Shown: positions 1 through 9,100 of the stretch, piece by piece
How the letters are laid out: each line of letters opens with the position of its first letter
Numbering within the stretch: position 1 is the first letter of the stretch
Origin: Planctomycetota bacterium
GTDB taxonomy: Bacteria; Planctomycetota; Planctomycetia; Gemmatales; Gemmataceae
Length of the DNA: 49,001 nt
NCBI GenBank assembly: GCA_016873095.1
Contig: VGYC01000028.1
Coordinates: 1 to 49,001 of the forward strand
Direction of reading: 5' to 3'
Position numbers and translations under genes: made by a program
The notes under the pieces: generated by a model
The model's database searches: none
What the model was told of the DNA's origin: nothing
What the model saw: the letters and a program-made list of their open reading frames with translations, nothing else

Positions 1-15
1 GATTGAGAGGTGTTC

Positions 16-132
16 ATGGACGACAAAACCCGACGCAAGCGACCCGGCTACGGGATGCGCCGATCCCGCGCCCCGGCCCGCTGCCAGCGCCCAAGCCGCA
101 AACCGTTCAGCCTACGCTTGATTAAGGGCTAG
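16..132 (+). CDS. possible small basic peptide (38 aa)
   Basis: An ATG at 16 opens a 38-codon frame that is rich in Arg and Lys and ends at TAG 132, immediately next to the convergent prfB stop. A purine-rich GAGAGG lies a few bases upstream of the ATG and could serve as a ribosome binding site, and an in-frame TGA at 4-6 shows it does not continue from outside the window. I recognise no family. The short length and arginine bias of high-GC DNA make a chance frame quite possible. Confidence 0.25.
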   Translation: MDDKTRRKRPGYGMRRSRAPARCQRPSRKPFSLRLIKG

Positions 133-1249
133 CTACCCCGTTCGCTTCTTGTGCTCGCGCTCCGCCTTCTGTCGCAGGTACGCTTCCATGAACGGGTCAA
201 GCTCACCGTCGAGTACGTTCTGCACCTGCGAGGTCTGCACGTCGGTGCGGACGTCTTTGACCATGGTATAGGGCTGCATGACATAGTTGCGGATCTGATA
301 GCCCCAGGCGACCTCGCCCTTCTCGTCGTACTGTTTTTCGACCTCGGCCTGGCGTTTCTGCTCCTCGATCTTGTAGAGCTTGGATTTCAAGAGTGCGAGC
401 GCAACCGCGGCATTCTTGTGCTGGCTGCGCTCGTTTCGGCTCTCGGCGGCTATGCCGGTCGGCAAGTGCGTGTAACGGACACCGCTTTCGGTCTTGTTTT
501 GATGCTGTCCACCGGGGCCGCCGCTGCGAAAGGTCTCGCGCCGCAACTCGTCGTCGCGGATGTCGATCTCGATGGTGCCTTCTATGTCGGGCGTTACATC
601 CACGGCTGCGAACGAGGTTTGCCGGCGGGCATTGGAATCGAATGGACTGATGCGCACCAGCCGATGCACGCCGGTTTCACTCTGTAGGTAGCCGTAGGCG
701 TAGTCGCCCATGAGGTGGATGGTCGCGCTGCGGATGCCGGCCTCGTCGTTTTTCAGTTCATCCACCAACTCGACTTTGTAGCCGTGCCGCTCGCACCAGC
801 GCGTGTACATCCGCAAGAGCATCTGTGCCCAGTCGCAAGCGTCGGTGCCGCCAGTACCGGCCTGAATCTTGATGTAGGCGTTGCTGGTGTCCTGCGGGCC
901 ACTGAGCATGGCCCTTGTCTCAAAGCTGCCCAGATTCTGCTCGATCTTGCCCAGTTCCGCCTCGAGTTCGGCCTCAAGGCTCGGCTCTTCCTCGGCCAAC
1001 TCGGCTAGCGCCCCTAGATCAAGTGCTGCGGCCTGCATGCTCTCGAACGGCTCGAGTAGCGCGTTGAGCGGCTTGAGCTGGCTGATGATCTGCTGCGCCT
1101 TCTCCTGGTTGTCCCAGAAAGTCGGCCTGGTCATTTCTTCGTTAAGGCGGGCGCGAACGGCTTGCTTGCCCGCGACGTCAAAGACTGTCTCTAAGATGAG
1201 TGAGACGGCTGGTGACCTCATCCATGCGGCGGCGCAGATCAACGTTCAT
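133..1249 (-). CDS. prfB: peptide chain release factor 2 (+1 programmed frameshift)
   Basis: RF2 recognises UGA and UAA codons in the ribosomal A site and triggers hydrolysis of peptidyl-tRNA. The C-terminal two thirds carry the class I release-factor core with the GGQ catalytic motif in SGGPGGQHQNKTES. The start is ATG 1249, preceded by AAAGGA at a good distance. From there 23 codons are read (MNVDLRRRMDEV...RDSL) up to an in-frame TGA at 1180-1178, and the remaining frame is +1. The distance 1249 to 133 is 1117 nt, one base more than a multiple of three, as a single +1 shift requires. The product is about 371 residues, normal for RF2. A single-frame call starting at 1242 would give a wrong N-terminus. 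Confidence 0.97.
1177..1183 (-). promoter_or_regulatory. prfB recoding site CTTTGAC
   Basis: The minus strand reads CTT TGA C after 22 codons of prfB. This is the same heptamer used for autoregulatory +1 frameshifting in bacterial RF2 genes: low RF2 makes termination at UGA slow and lets the ribosome slip from CUU to UUU. In E. coli an AGGGGG sits three bases upstream as an internal Shine-Dalgarno. Here the equivalent bases are AGAGAC, a weak match, so stimulation by anti-SD pairing is probably reduced. Confidence 0.9.
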
Positions 1250-1266
1250 TTGGTTCCTTTCATGGC

Positions 1267-1285
1267 GTGGAGCAATCAGCTCCAC
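1267..1285 (-). promoter_or_regulatory. hairpin just upstream of the prfB ribosome binding site
   Basis: A perfect 7-bp inverted repeat (GTGGAGC / GCTCCAC, 5-nt loop) ends 17 nt before the prfB start codon on the minus strand. There is no following T-run, so a classical rho-independent terminator for the upstream gene is unlikely. It could be a 5'-UTR structure affecting prfB initiation or a weak terminator of the anti-sigma gene. Function is inferred only. Confidence 0.35.
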
Positions 1286-1473
1286 CACGCAACTAAATCG
1301 GCTGGCTTACGGCGTCCATTGCAATACTATACGAACCCACAGCCGGCGATTTCGCCTGGGCGCTATCGGAAAAGCGAAAAAGCATTCCCCACATCAACAT
1401 AGCAGAAACAACGCGAGCGAGGCAAGCGAGCATTGTCTTGCCGCGACGATGCGTACACTTGACCGAAGACAAG

Positions 1474-4400
1474 CTATCGCACCGATAGTGTCTCGCGCGT
1501 CTGGCCGACGCGGCCGTTAGCGTCGTGGCCAAGGATGAGGATGCGATAAGAGGCTGGAAGCCGAGGCAATTCCAATGTCACGCTCGCCTTGCCCTCGGGA
1601 GCGAAGAGCGACGGATGCCAGAGCAGGGTGGCTTCCACCGGCGTGACCTCGTTGGCTTGATAGCGAAACTCACGAACCAGGTTGGCGACTGCGCGTTTGC
1701 TCCCTCCGGCCTTGTCGAGCTTGCTCTTCGTCCCCTCGTTTGTCTTGGCGGCGTTACTCAGGTCGGCGAAGCGTTGCTTCATCAGGTTGCTGACCGTCGG
1801 TAGTGGCGAGGCGTCGCGGTTGTGGTCGCCGGCCTTGGCAAAGGAGTCCTTGGCGACCATGCGAACGGACTTACGGTCCATCCCAGCACGGACGTCGTCG
1901 TGTTTACCATCATGTTCGCCTAATCGCGGGGACATGGTGAAGAGTCCTTGCGCTGTGCTAGTCGCCAATTCCGGAGTGGTAGACTTCTCCTGTTGCTGAA
2001 GCACTTCCGGAATCAGAAGTTTCTTCGGCAATTCAGCAACGCCAACCGGCACAGCCACGTGCGTCGGGTCGGGAAGCGACCCGGAGGCTGCATAAATGAC
2101 CAAGCAAGCCAGCAGGCAGCCAAAGGCACTCGCAAACGCGGAGGTCGAGGACGCCGAGCGCCGCAGGCCGCGCACCAGGCCCACGCACAAGGCGACTATG
2201 CCTGAGGCGATCAGGAACAACACCAGCGCACCCATGCCCAGACGCAACATCTCGACGGGCCGAGCATGCAAGTGAGCGAGTTCGCGGGCCGCCAGCGTGA
2301 CGCCGGCGGTAACGTTACCGCGCTCTTCGTCGAGCGCGGCCAAGGCACGGATGTGTTTGTCGCGCAGCTGAGTCCGTTCCGCCTGCAGGCGTTTGGCCCC
2401 CCTGGCTTGCAACTCACGAGCGGAGGCGCTCTCACGGCAGAACAGCGTCATGCCGGTGTCTGCGCGGTGGGCCGTTAGAAGCGTCGGCTCGACGGGATCG
2501 ACCGCCACAAATCGCCGCCAGCCCTGTGTTCCCAGAAACAGGTCCAGGTCGCGCCGCGCCTGTTCGCTGTCCTGCACCAGCAGGTCGGCAGTGTCCAGGT
2601 CCTGAGCTTGCCGGATGTCGGAAAGGAGATAAAAAGTTGCGGCCAGTCCGGCTGCATTCTGGTCAAATGCGCCAAGGGCGCGTTCGTTGACAACGCTGGC
2701 AAGAAACCAGGTCGGAACCTTCTTGCCTGTTTCTGTCGTCGCGGCTAGCGGCACCGAGACGCGTTCGCCACCCAGATAGGCTTTCTTGTCGAGCGGGGCG
2801 GCTATCGTCAGCTTTTCCGCAGCAGAGCGATACACCAGACGCTCGGCCAACGGCATCAGCGACGCACCGCCGGCATCGTACACGGTCAGCCGCACGACGC
2901 CACGTGTGCCGGCGATCGGATCGAGTTGTATTTCATGGCTGCCCTGTGTGGCATCGACGAAGGACTTGGCGATGATGTGCCCGCGGCAGGAAGCGACAAT
3001 CAGCAGGCGGCGATACGCGCCGGAGTTGCGGACCACGGCTCGTAATGGCTTGCCCTCAGCCGTCACAACATCGGGCACATGCAAGAGCACTCCCTTGTCG
3101 TGGATGCCGAGCTTGGCAAATGGGTTGGCAGTCTCGACGACCCCCTGTGACGAGGTGATTCGCAAGCTATAGGAATCTCGCAAGTCCGGTGTGAAGGTGA
3201 AGGCCCCGAGTCCCTGATTGCGCTCGGATGCCAGCACCACATCCTTGCTAGACAGGATGATGACATATCCTTCCGGGTCGACCGGCTGGCCCAGCGGTGT
3301 GCGCACTCGATAGTAAACCCGGTTCGGCAAGCCGGAAACCAGTTGCCCGCCCTCGGGGAAGAAATCTACAGTCAAGCGCGAGGCGACCACGGGGATGCTC
3401 TGCACGAGCTTGTCGCGCTGCTTGCCGTCGCGGGACTGAATTTCGACAACCGCCTTGCCAGTTTCAATCTTTGCGGGCAATCTGGCGCGGAATGCGGCAT
3501 GGCCGGCCGCGTCTGTACGTAACATGGCAGCAGCGCCGCCAGGCGCGGCAGCTGGCGCGGCTAGTTTTTGCTCGGCTTGCTCGACCTTCAGTTCCTGGCC
3601 ATCGACCGTGATCCGGACGTTGATGTCCGCGTTGGGAACTGCCTTGCCGCCAGGGGCGCGGCGTCCCTTGTAATGCGCCTCCAGCGTATCGCCGCCGCGA
3701 TACTGATTCTGGTCAAATTGCAGTTGCGGCGGTGAATCACGATAAATCTCCACCTGCCGCCGCGCCGGTTGCATGGCGACGGCTGACTCGGCAGCTTTCA
3801 CCTCCAGCGTGTAAGTCCCTGAATTCAGGTCGTGGGTGAGCGGCAACTCGCCGGCGGCGATGCCGCCGCGGCCGGTCAGGGCCTGCCACTGCCTGACGGA
3901 CTTGCCGCGCTGATCAAGCAAAGCGAATTGCACGGGGACCGGAGTCTCAGGCAACCGCATGTCAAAACTTCGCAGCACAAGTGCGCGGAAAAAGAGAACC
4001 TCTCCCAGCTGGTACATGGATTTGCTGACGGCGAGGTGGGTCATGTGCGTGGGCGCTTGCAGCTTGATGGTCTCTTCGATTTGCGCGAAGCCATCGTCCG
4101 CGCGAGCTTCTACGAGGAGCTTGTTGTCACCCGTTGTCTTGACCCCAGCTGGCAACGTGACCATGCGGTCGCCGCCGCTGGCGACTTCCTGGCGATGCAG
4201 TTCCTTGCCATTGTCGAATTGGCGGACTGTCAGACGGGCAGCTACCGGCTTGCCGGCCACGTCGCGCGTGCTGACATGGATTTGAGCGGGCACTCCGGCC
4301 GTCATCGTTCCCGGCCCAGCGACTTCCACCCGCAGCAGGCCCCGGCCTGCCTTTTCAGGCAGATTGTCTTGCGCTTGCTGATAACGTTGTTGGGCCATGG

Positions 4401-4866
4401 CGATGCGGTCATCGAGATCGCGCAGCCGCCCCTTCGCCTCCGCCAGCTCAGTCTCGCGTTCAGCGACTTCTGTTAGATGCCTGCCCCATAAACCAATGAC
4501 GGCCAACAGAAGGGCAGCGGCTGCCGCCACGACTGCGATCATACGAACGCGGCGGCGTGTACCAGTCGTTGTCGGTCTCGGTTCCAATGGTTGGCTCAGC
4601 GAGAGCGGGCTCGCAGGCAACGGCAGAATTCCAGGCTCGGGCGCGCCCGCGACGATCGATTCGGAAGGCACGCGGAATTCCGGGACGGCGACGCACACCT
4701 GCGCAGCGCGCGCCAGCAACCGGCACTGCTCTTCGGTTTCGGCAGCCAGGGCGCGGCAGTTCGCGCATTCTGCGACGTGCAGACGCAGAGCCTCTTCTTC
4801 GGCTGGCTCCAGCAAACCGTACAAGGCGTCAAGCAACTGTTCCTGAGCTTTTTCGCAACGGATCAT
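1474..4866 (-). CDS. anti-sigma factor fused to macroglobulin-like (MG2) domains, 1130 aa membrane protein
   Basis: Residues 1-55 form a zinc-binding anti-sigma (zf-HC2 type) domain: H30-x3-C34-x2-C37 in HVAECANC. A single membrane helix follows at about 109-127 and then a short coiled coil (130-170). The large middle part has beta-rich repeats resembling alpha-2-macroglobulin MG domains, including an MG2-like stretch starting with THMTHLAVSKSMYQLGE. No thioester CGEQ motif is present. Near residue 870-945 there is a second hydrophobic region of two closely spaced helices, followed by a low-complexity linker and a C-terminal beta domain. Its ATG overlaps the sigma-factor stop by ATGA, so the two are translationally coupled. 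Expected role: hold the ECF sigma at the membrane and release it on an envelope signal sensed by the extracytoplasmic domains. The signal is unknown. Confidence 0.85.
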   Translation of the reverse strand: MIRCEKAQEQLLDALYGLLEPAEEEALRLHVAECANCRALAAETEEQCRLLARAAQVCVAVPEFRVPSESIVAGAPEPGILPLPASPLSLSQPLEPRPTTTGTRRRVRMIAVVAAAAALLLAVIGLWGRHLTEVAERETELAEAKGRLRDLDDRIAMAQQRYQQAQDNLPEKAGRGLLRVEVAGPGTMTAGVPAQIHVSTRDVAGKPVAARLTVRQFDNGKELHRQEVASGGDRMVTLPAGVKTTGDNKLLVEARADDGFAQIEETIKLQAPTHMTHLAVSKSMYQLGEVLFFRALVLRSFDMRLPETPVPVQFALLDQRGKSVRQWQALTGRGGIAAGELPLTHDLNSGTYTLEVKAAESAVAMQPARRQVEIYRDSPPQLQFDQNQYRGGDTLEAHYKGRRAPGGKAVPNADINVRITVDGQELKVEQAEQKLAAPAAAPGGAAAMLRTDAAGHAAFRARLPAKIETGKAVVEIQSRDGKQRDKLVQSIPVVASRLTVDFFPEGGQLVSGLPNRVYYRVRTPLGQPVDPEGYVIILSSKDVVLASERNQGLGAFTFTPDLRDSYSLRITSSQGVVETANPFAKLGIHDKGVLLHVPDVVTAEGKPLRAVVRNSGAYRRLLIVASCRGHIIAKSFVDATQGSHEIQLDPIAGTRGVVRLTVYDAGGASLMPLAERLVYRSAAEKLTIAAPLDKKAYLGGERVSVPLAATTETGKKVPTWFLASVVNERALGAFDQNAAGLAATFYLLSDIRQAQDLDTADLLVQDSEQARRDLDLFLGTQGWRRFVAVDPVEPTLLTAHRADTGMTLFCRESASARELQARGAKRLQAERTQLRDKHIRALAALDEERGNVTAGVTLAARELAHLHARPVEMLRLGMGALVLFLIASGIVALCVGLVRGLRRSASSTSAFASAFGCLLACLVIYAASGSLPDPTHVAVPVGVAELPKKLLIPEVLQQQEKSTTPELATSTAQGLFTMSPRLGEHDGKHDDVRAGMDRKSVRMVAKDSFAKAGDHNRDASPLPTVSNLMKQRFADLSNAAKTNEGTKSKLDKAGGSKRAVANLVREFRYQANEVTPVEATLLWHPSLFAPEGKASVTLELPRLPASYRILILGHDANGRVGQTRETLSVR

Positions 4867-5450
4867 GAGGTCGTGCCCTTCAGTATCTCGCGCAATTTTT
4901 GCAGGGCGGTGCGCATCTGCGTCTTCACCGTTCCGACAGGACGGCAGCGTAACTCGGCAATCTCTTCATAAGTGAGGTCGCCGTTCTGCCTGAGCAGAAA
5001 AATCGCCTTCTCCTCCGGCCGAAGTTGAAGCAAGGCCCGGCGTAGCTGCTCGAGGACTTCCTTCTCCTCGAGGTTCTCGGCCGGCGAAGCGTCTCTCTCC
5101 GCGCCAGGCTGCAGGTCTGGACACAAGGGCCTGGCCCGTTTCCTCCAGGCGCTACGCTGCAAATCCTTGGCGGCATTCAGTCCGACCCGGAAGATCCAGG
5201 CCCGCAAATTGCGCACGTCCTTGAGGGACTTGCGGGCCCGCCAGCATTTCAGGAACGCGTCCTGGGCGGCGTCGTGGGCATCCTCCATGTTTCCAAGGAC
5301 AAAAAACAAGGTGCTGACAAGCTCGGCGCGCGAGTCGTTAAAGGCGCGGACGAACCTCTCTTCAGAGGTCTCGGCTCCGCTCCCCGGAAGGCCGGAAGCA
5401 CCGTTCACGGCCGGCGACCGCACAGGAGTCCCCACGGCCAGCTTGCTCAT
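4863..5450 (-). CDS. ECF-type RNA polymerase sigma factor
   Basis: A 195-residue sigma-70 family protein of the extracytoplasmic-function class. Region 2 is seen in FVRAFNDSRAEL...AHDAAQDAFLKCWRARKS and NLRAWIFRVGLNAAKD. Region 4 helix-turn-helix is seen in LLQLRPEEKAIFLLRQNGDLTYEEIAEL...GTVKTQMRTALQKLR. The start chosen is ATG 5450 (MSKLAVG) because AAAGGA precedes it by 7 nt. A longer frame from 5501 lacks such a site. The stop overlaps the anti-sigma start (ATGA), the usual arrangement for a sigma/anti-sigma pair. It probably transcribes its own operon, though I could not identify a matching promoter. Confidence 0.92.
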   Translation of the reverse strand: MSKLAVGTPVRSPAVNGASGLPGSGAETSEERFVRAFNDSRAELVSTLFFVLGNMEDAHDAAQDAFLKCWRARKSLKDVRNLRAWIFRVGLNAAKDLQRSAWRKRARPLCPDLQPGAERDASPAENLEEKEVLEQLRRALLQLRPEEKAIFLLRQNGDLTYEEIAELRCRPVGTVKTQMRTALQKLREILKGTTS

Positions 5451-5658
5451 ATCGCCATCCTTTAGACGAAGCGCGCGGAATCTTGGATTGGTCTCGCCCA
5501 AAAATAGAGGACGCCAAAGCGTTTATGGCCGCGCGCCTCCGCCTCTAGGAATGAAAACGGACGACTGCAGGCAATTCTCCCAGGATTGGCGAATTATGCA
5601 AGTCGATTGCCACATCCAGATCCAGGTTGGCCTGGTCCGGATTCCAGAATCCGGCAGT

Positions 5659-5689
5659 TGTCGAAATCACCGTTCCGCTTTGCTATAAT
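5659..5689 (+). promoter_or_regulatory. sigma-70-like promoter for the 5728 gene
   Basis: TTGTCG (5659-5664) and a perfect TATAAT (5684-5689) are separated by 19 bp, slightly longer than ideal, about 40 bp upstream of the ATG at 5728. The region is otherwise non-coding. Assignment rests on motif match alone. Confidence 0.5.
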
Positions 5690-5727
5690 TGGCTCGACAG
5701 GAGGCCGCATCCTTTACCGAGGCAACC

Positions 5728-6159
5728 ATGCAATTTGATGTCGCATCGATGGCTCCGGCCACGCCGATCGTCGCTTCCGATTCTTCCTCTCTGACCCTGG
5801 AAATGCTCCGACAGCTGCTCGAGGTGCAAAGGCAGCAACTCGCCCATTCGCAGGCAGTGGCCAAGGCCCACGACCCGATGACGCGCTGGCGCATCCTGGC
5901 CGCTCGCTGGCAGCAAGATTTTCCAGACCTGCTCGACAATTGCCGCGAAGCTCTTCCCCAGCTGGAACGCGCCTACGCCTCGCTCATCGCCGCGCTTGTC
6001 GATGAGCTTCGGCAGAACGGCGATGACGCCGTGGAAAATGACTACGCCTTGCAGGATTTGCTCGACCGCTACGGAATGAAACTCGGCCAGCTCGGCAATA
6101 TCCTCAGCTTGGTGGGACCGCTGGCTGAAGCGGGGTCGTCCAACGAAGCTGCCCAGTGA
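5728..6159 (+). CDS. hypothetical helical protein (143 aa)
   Basis: I do not recognise a named family. After a short Ala/Ser/Pro-rich N-terminus the protein is predicted mainly alpha-helical, with a Gln/Leu-rich amphipathic stretch (LTLEMLRQLLEVQRQQLAHSQ) and a central RWRILAARWQQDFPDLLDNC segment. It has no signal peptide and no membrane helix. ATG 5728 is preferred because GAGG lies 5 nt upstream and a TATAAT promoter precedes it. A TTG at 5689 would overlap the promoter -10. It lies 40 bp ahead of the PSD1 gene and may be co-transcribed with it. Confidence 0.75.
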   Translation: MQFDVASMAPATPIVASDSSSLTLEMLRQLLEVQRQQLAHSQAVAKAHDPMTRWRILAARWQQDFPDLLDNCREALPQLERAYASLIAALVDELRQNGDDAVENDYALQDLLDRYGMKLGQLGNILSLVGPLAEAGSSNEAAQ

Positions 6160-6199
6160 CCATTTGGATCGCGGATTTCTTGCCCAATTGAGTGATGGG

Positions 6200-9100
6200 A
6201 TGACGGTTCGCGTCAGCATGCCAATCCTGGTGTTGCTCGTGCTGCCTGCTGCTGTTTCGGCAGGCGAGCCTGTCGACTATTTGCGCGACATCAAGCCGCT
6301 GGTCGAGGAAAAGTGCTTTGCCTGTCATGGCGGCTTGCAGCAAAAGGCTGGACTGCGCGTCGATACCGCGAAGCTGATGCTCGAAGGTGGCGATCGCGGA
6401 GCGGTCATCGTCCCCGGCAAGAGCGGCCAGAGCAAGCTGATCGATCACATCACCGGCAAGAAGGGATTCAAGCTCATGCCGCCGGCGACAGACGGCGAGC
6501 CGTTCTCCCCCGCCCAGGTCGCAACCATTCGCAATTGGATCGACCAGGGCGCGAAGGGGCCTGCCGACGAAAAGCCCGAGGCCGACCCGCGCGAGCACTG
6601 GGCGTTTCGTCCACCGGCGAAGCCACTCCTGCCGAAGCTGAACAACGCCGCGGGCAGCAATCCGATCGACCATTTCATCGTTGCCGAATGGGAGAAGCGC
6701 GGACTTCAGCCTCAGTCGCCAGCCGATAGTCGGCTGCTGCTGCGGCGACTGCACCTGGACCTGGTCGGCCTGCCACCGACGCGGGACGAACTGGACAATT
6801 TCGCCCGCGCGCATGCCGCCAATCCGCAAGCGGCGTTCGAAGCCGTCGTTGATCGCCTGCTCGCGTCGCCGCATTACGGCGAGCGCTGGGGGCGGCACTG
6901 GATGGACATCTGGCGTTACAGCGACTGGTATGGCCTGGGGCAGGAAGTCCGTAACAGCCAGAAGCATATCTGGCACTGGCGCGACTGGATCGTCGAGTCG
7001 CTAAATGCCGACAAGGGCTACGACCAGATGGTCCGCGAGCTGATCGCTGCCGATGAGCTTTATCCCAACGACCTCGATCGCCTCCGGGCCACCGGCTACC
7101 TGGCCCGCCATTATTTCATCTTCAATCGCACTACCTGGCTTGACGAAACGGTGGAGCACACCGCCAAGGCGTTTCTTGGCTTGACGTTCAATTGCGCCAA
7201 GTGCCACGACCACAAGTACGATCCTGTCCGGCAAACGGACTACTATCGTTTTCGCGCCTTCTTCGAGCCGTACCAGGTCCGCACTGAGATGGCACCCGGC
7301 GAGACCGATTTTTCCAAGGACGGTGTGCCGCGTGCCTATGACGCCAACCTGCAAGCGCCCACGTATCTCTTCTTTCGTGGCGACGACCGGCAGCCGGTCA
7401 AGGACCGAGTCCTTGCTCCCGGCTTGCCGAAACTGCTGCTCTGGCAGCCGCTGGAGATTGCGCCGGTATCTTTGCCGGCCGAGGCGATCGCTCCCGGCTT
7501 GCGGCCGCATGTTCTCGATACCCATCTCAAGCTCGCAGAGAAGAAGATCGTCGCTGCACGCGTCGCGCTGGCACAAGCGCAGAAAGATCTCGCCGCCGCG
7601 CGCGGGCTTGAGAAGATCCCGTCAGCAGAAGCGACCAAGGATTCTGTCCTCCTGCGCGACGATTTCAGCCGGGCGGACAAGAACTGGCGTCTGGGCGACG
7701 GCAATTGGGACAAATCTGCCGGCAAGTTGCGGCAGGCATTTCCCGGCGAGATGCGCTCGTACATCGAGGCGAAGTCAAAGCCGCCGGACGATTTCCAGGC
7801 GCGTTTCAAGTTCCACATCACCGGCGGTGAGCCGTATCGCTCCGTGGGCATCAGCTTCGATGTGGCCGGCGACAACGAAGTGCTGGTTTATGCCAGCGCC
7901 GTTGCAGGCGGCCCGCGCATCCAGGTTGCCTACAAGCAGCCCGGTGGTGCTTACGCCTATCCGCCAGCAGCGAGCAAGCCCTGGCCGGTGCCGGTCAACA
8001 AGCCGTTGGAGCTTGCAGTCAAGGTTCGTGGCGACCTGGTCAATGTCTCGGCCGACGGCCGCTTCGTCCTCGCCTATCGCCTGCCGGTGGCGCGCAAGTC
8101 CGGAGCATTGCAACTGATCACCTACGCGGCCACCGCCGAGTTTCGCACGTTCGAATTGGCGACTTTACCAGCGGAACACCGTCTCGTGCAGGCAGGCGCC
8201 AGCAAGGATTCCGGTCAAGGGCCGCGGACCGTGGAGCAAGCGCTGGCTGCCGTCGAGGCCGCTCAGGCAGAGATCGAAGCGGCCGAACTGATGCCGCCTG
8301 CTCTGCGGGCCGTGGTGGCGGCGGATCGAGCCAAGTTCCAGCAGCCGCAAGCTTCCAGTTTCAAGGAGCTGGCGGTCAAGGCCGGCGCCTTGCAGCGCCA
8401 GCAAACCATGGCTCAGCAGCGGGCCAAGCTGGCGCGGGACAGGTTGGCGCTCCTGCTGGCCAACCAGAAGCCGAAAGGCCCCGATGCCAAGAAAACCGTC
8501 GCTGACCCGAAAGAGAACTACACGTCGCTGCGCGGCGCCTTGAAGTCGCCCGAGTCCAATCTGGAAGGGGATGCTGCCAGGCACCTGCAGTTCCCTCCTA
8601 CCAGCACTGGTCGGCGGACGGCCCTGGCCCGCTGGCTGACCGACCGTCGCAATCCACTCACGGCGCGCGTGGCCGTCAACCACGTCTGGGGCAGGCACTT
8701 CGGCAAGACCCTGGTACCGACGCTATTCGACTTCGGCCGCAAAGGTGCGCCGCCGACCCACCCGGCCCTGCTTGACTACCTCGCTGTCGAATTCATGGAC
8801 AACGGCTGGAGCATGAAGCATTTGCACCGGCTCATCGTCACATCGCGCGTGTATGCGCTGGCCTCGACGACCGCCGGCGCCGACGCGAAGACGCGCGACA
8901 GCGATGGCGAGAATCGCTACTACTGGCGGATGAATCCGATTCGCATGGACGCTCAGGTGCTGCGTGACAGCTTGCTGTCGCTCGGAGGCGAACTGGATCC
9001 GAGGATGGGCGGCCCCTCGATTGCGATCACCGACGAACAATCGCGCCGCCGCAGTCTCTACTTCGTTCATTCGAACAACGACAACCAGCGGTTCCTGTCC

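Noticed and set aside
1293-1433. 46-codon minus-strand frame with a signal-peptide-like start between the anti-sigma gene and prfB
   Set aside because: No ribosome binding site and no recognisable mature part; the hydrophobic stretch is short and interrupted. Likely chance.
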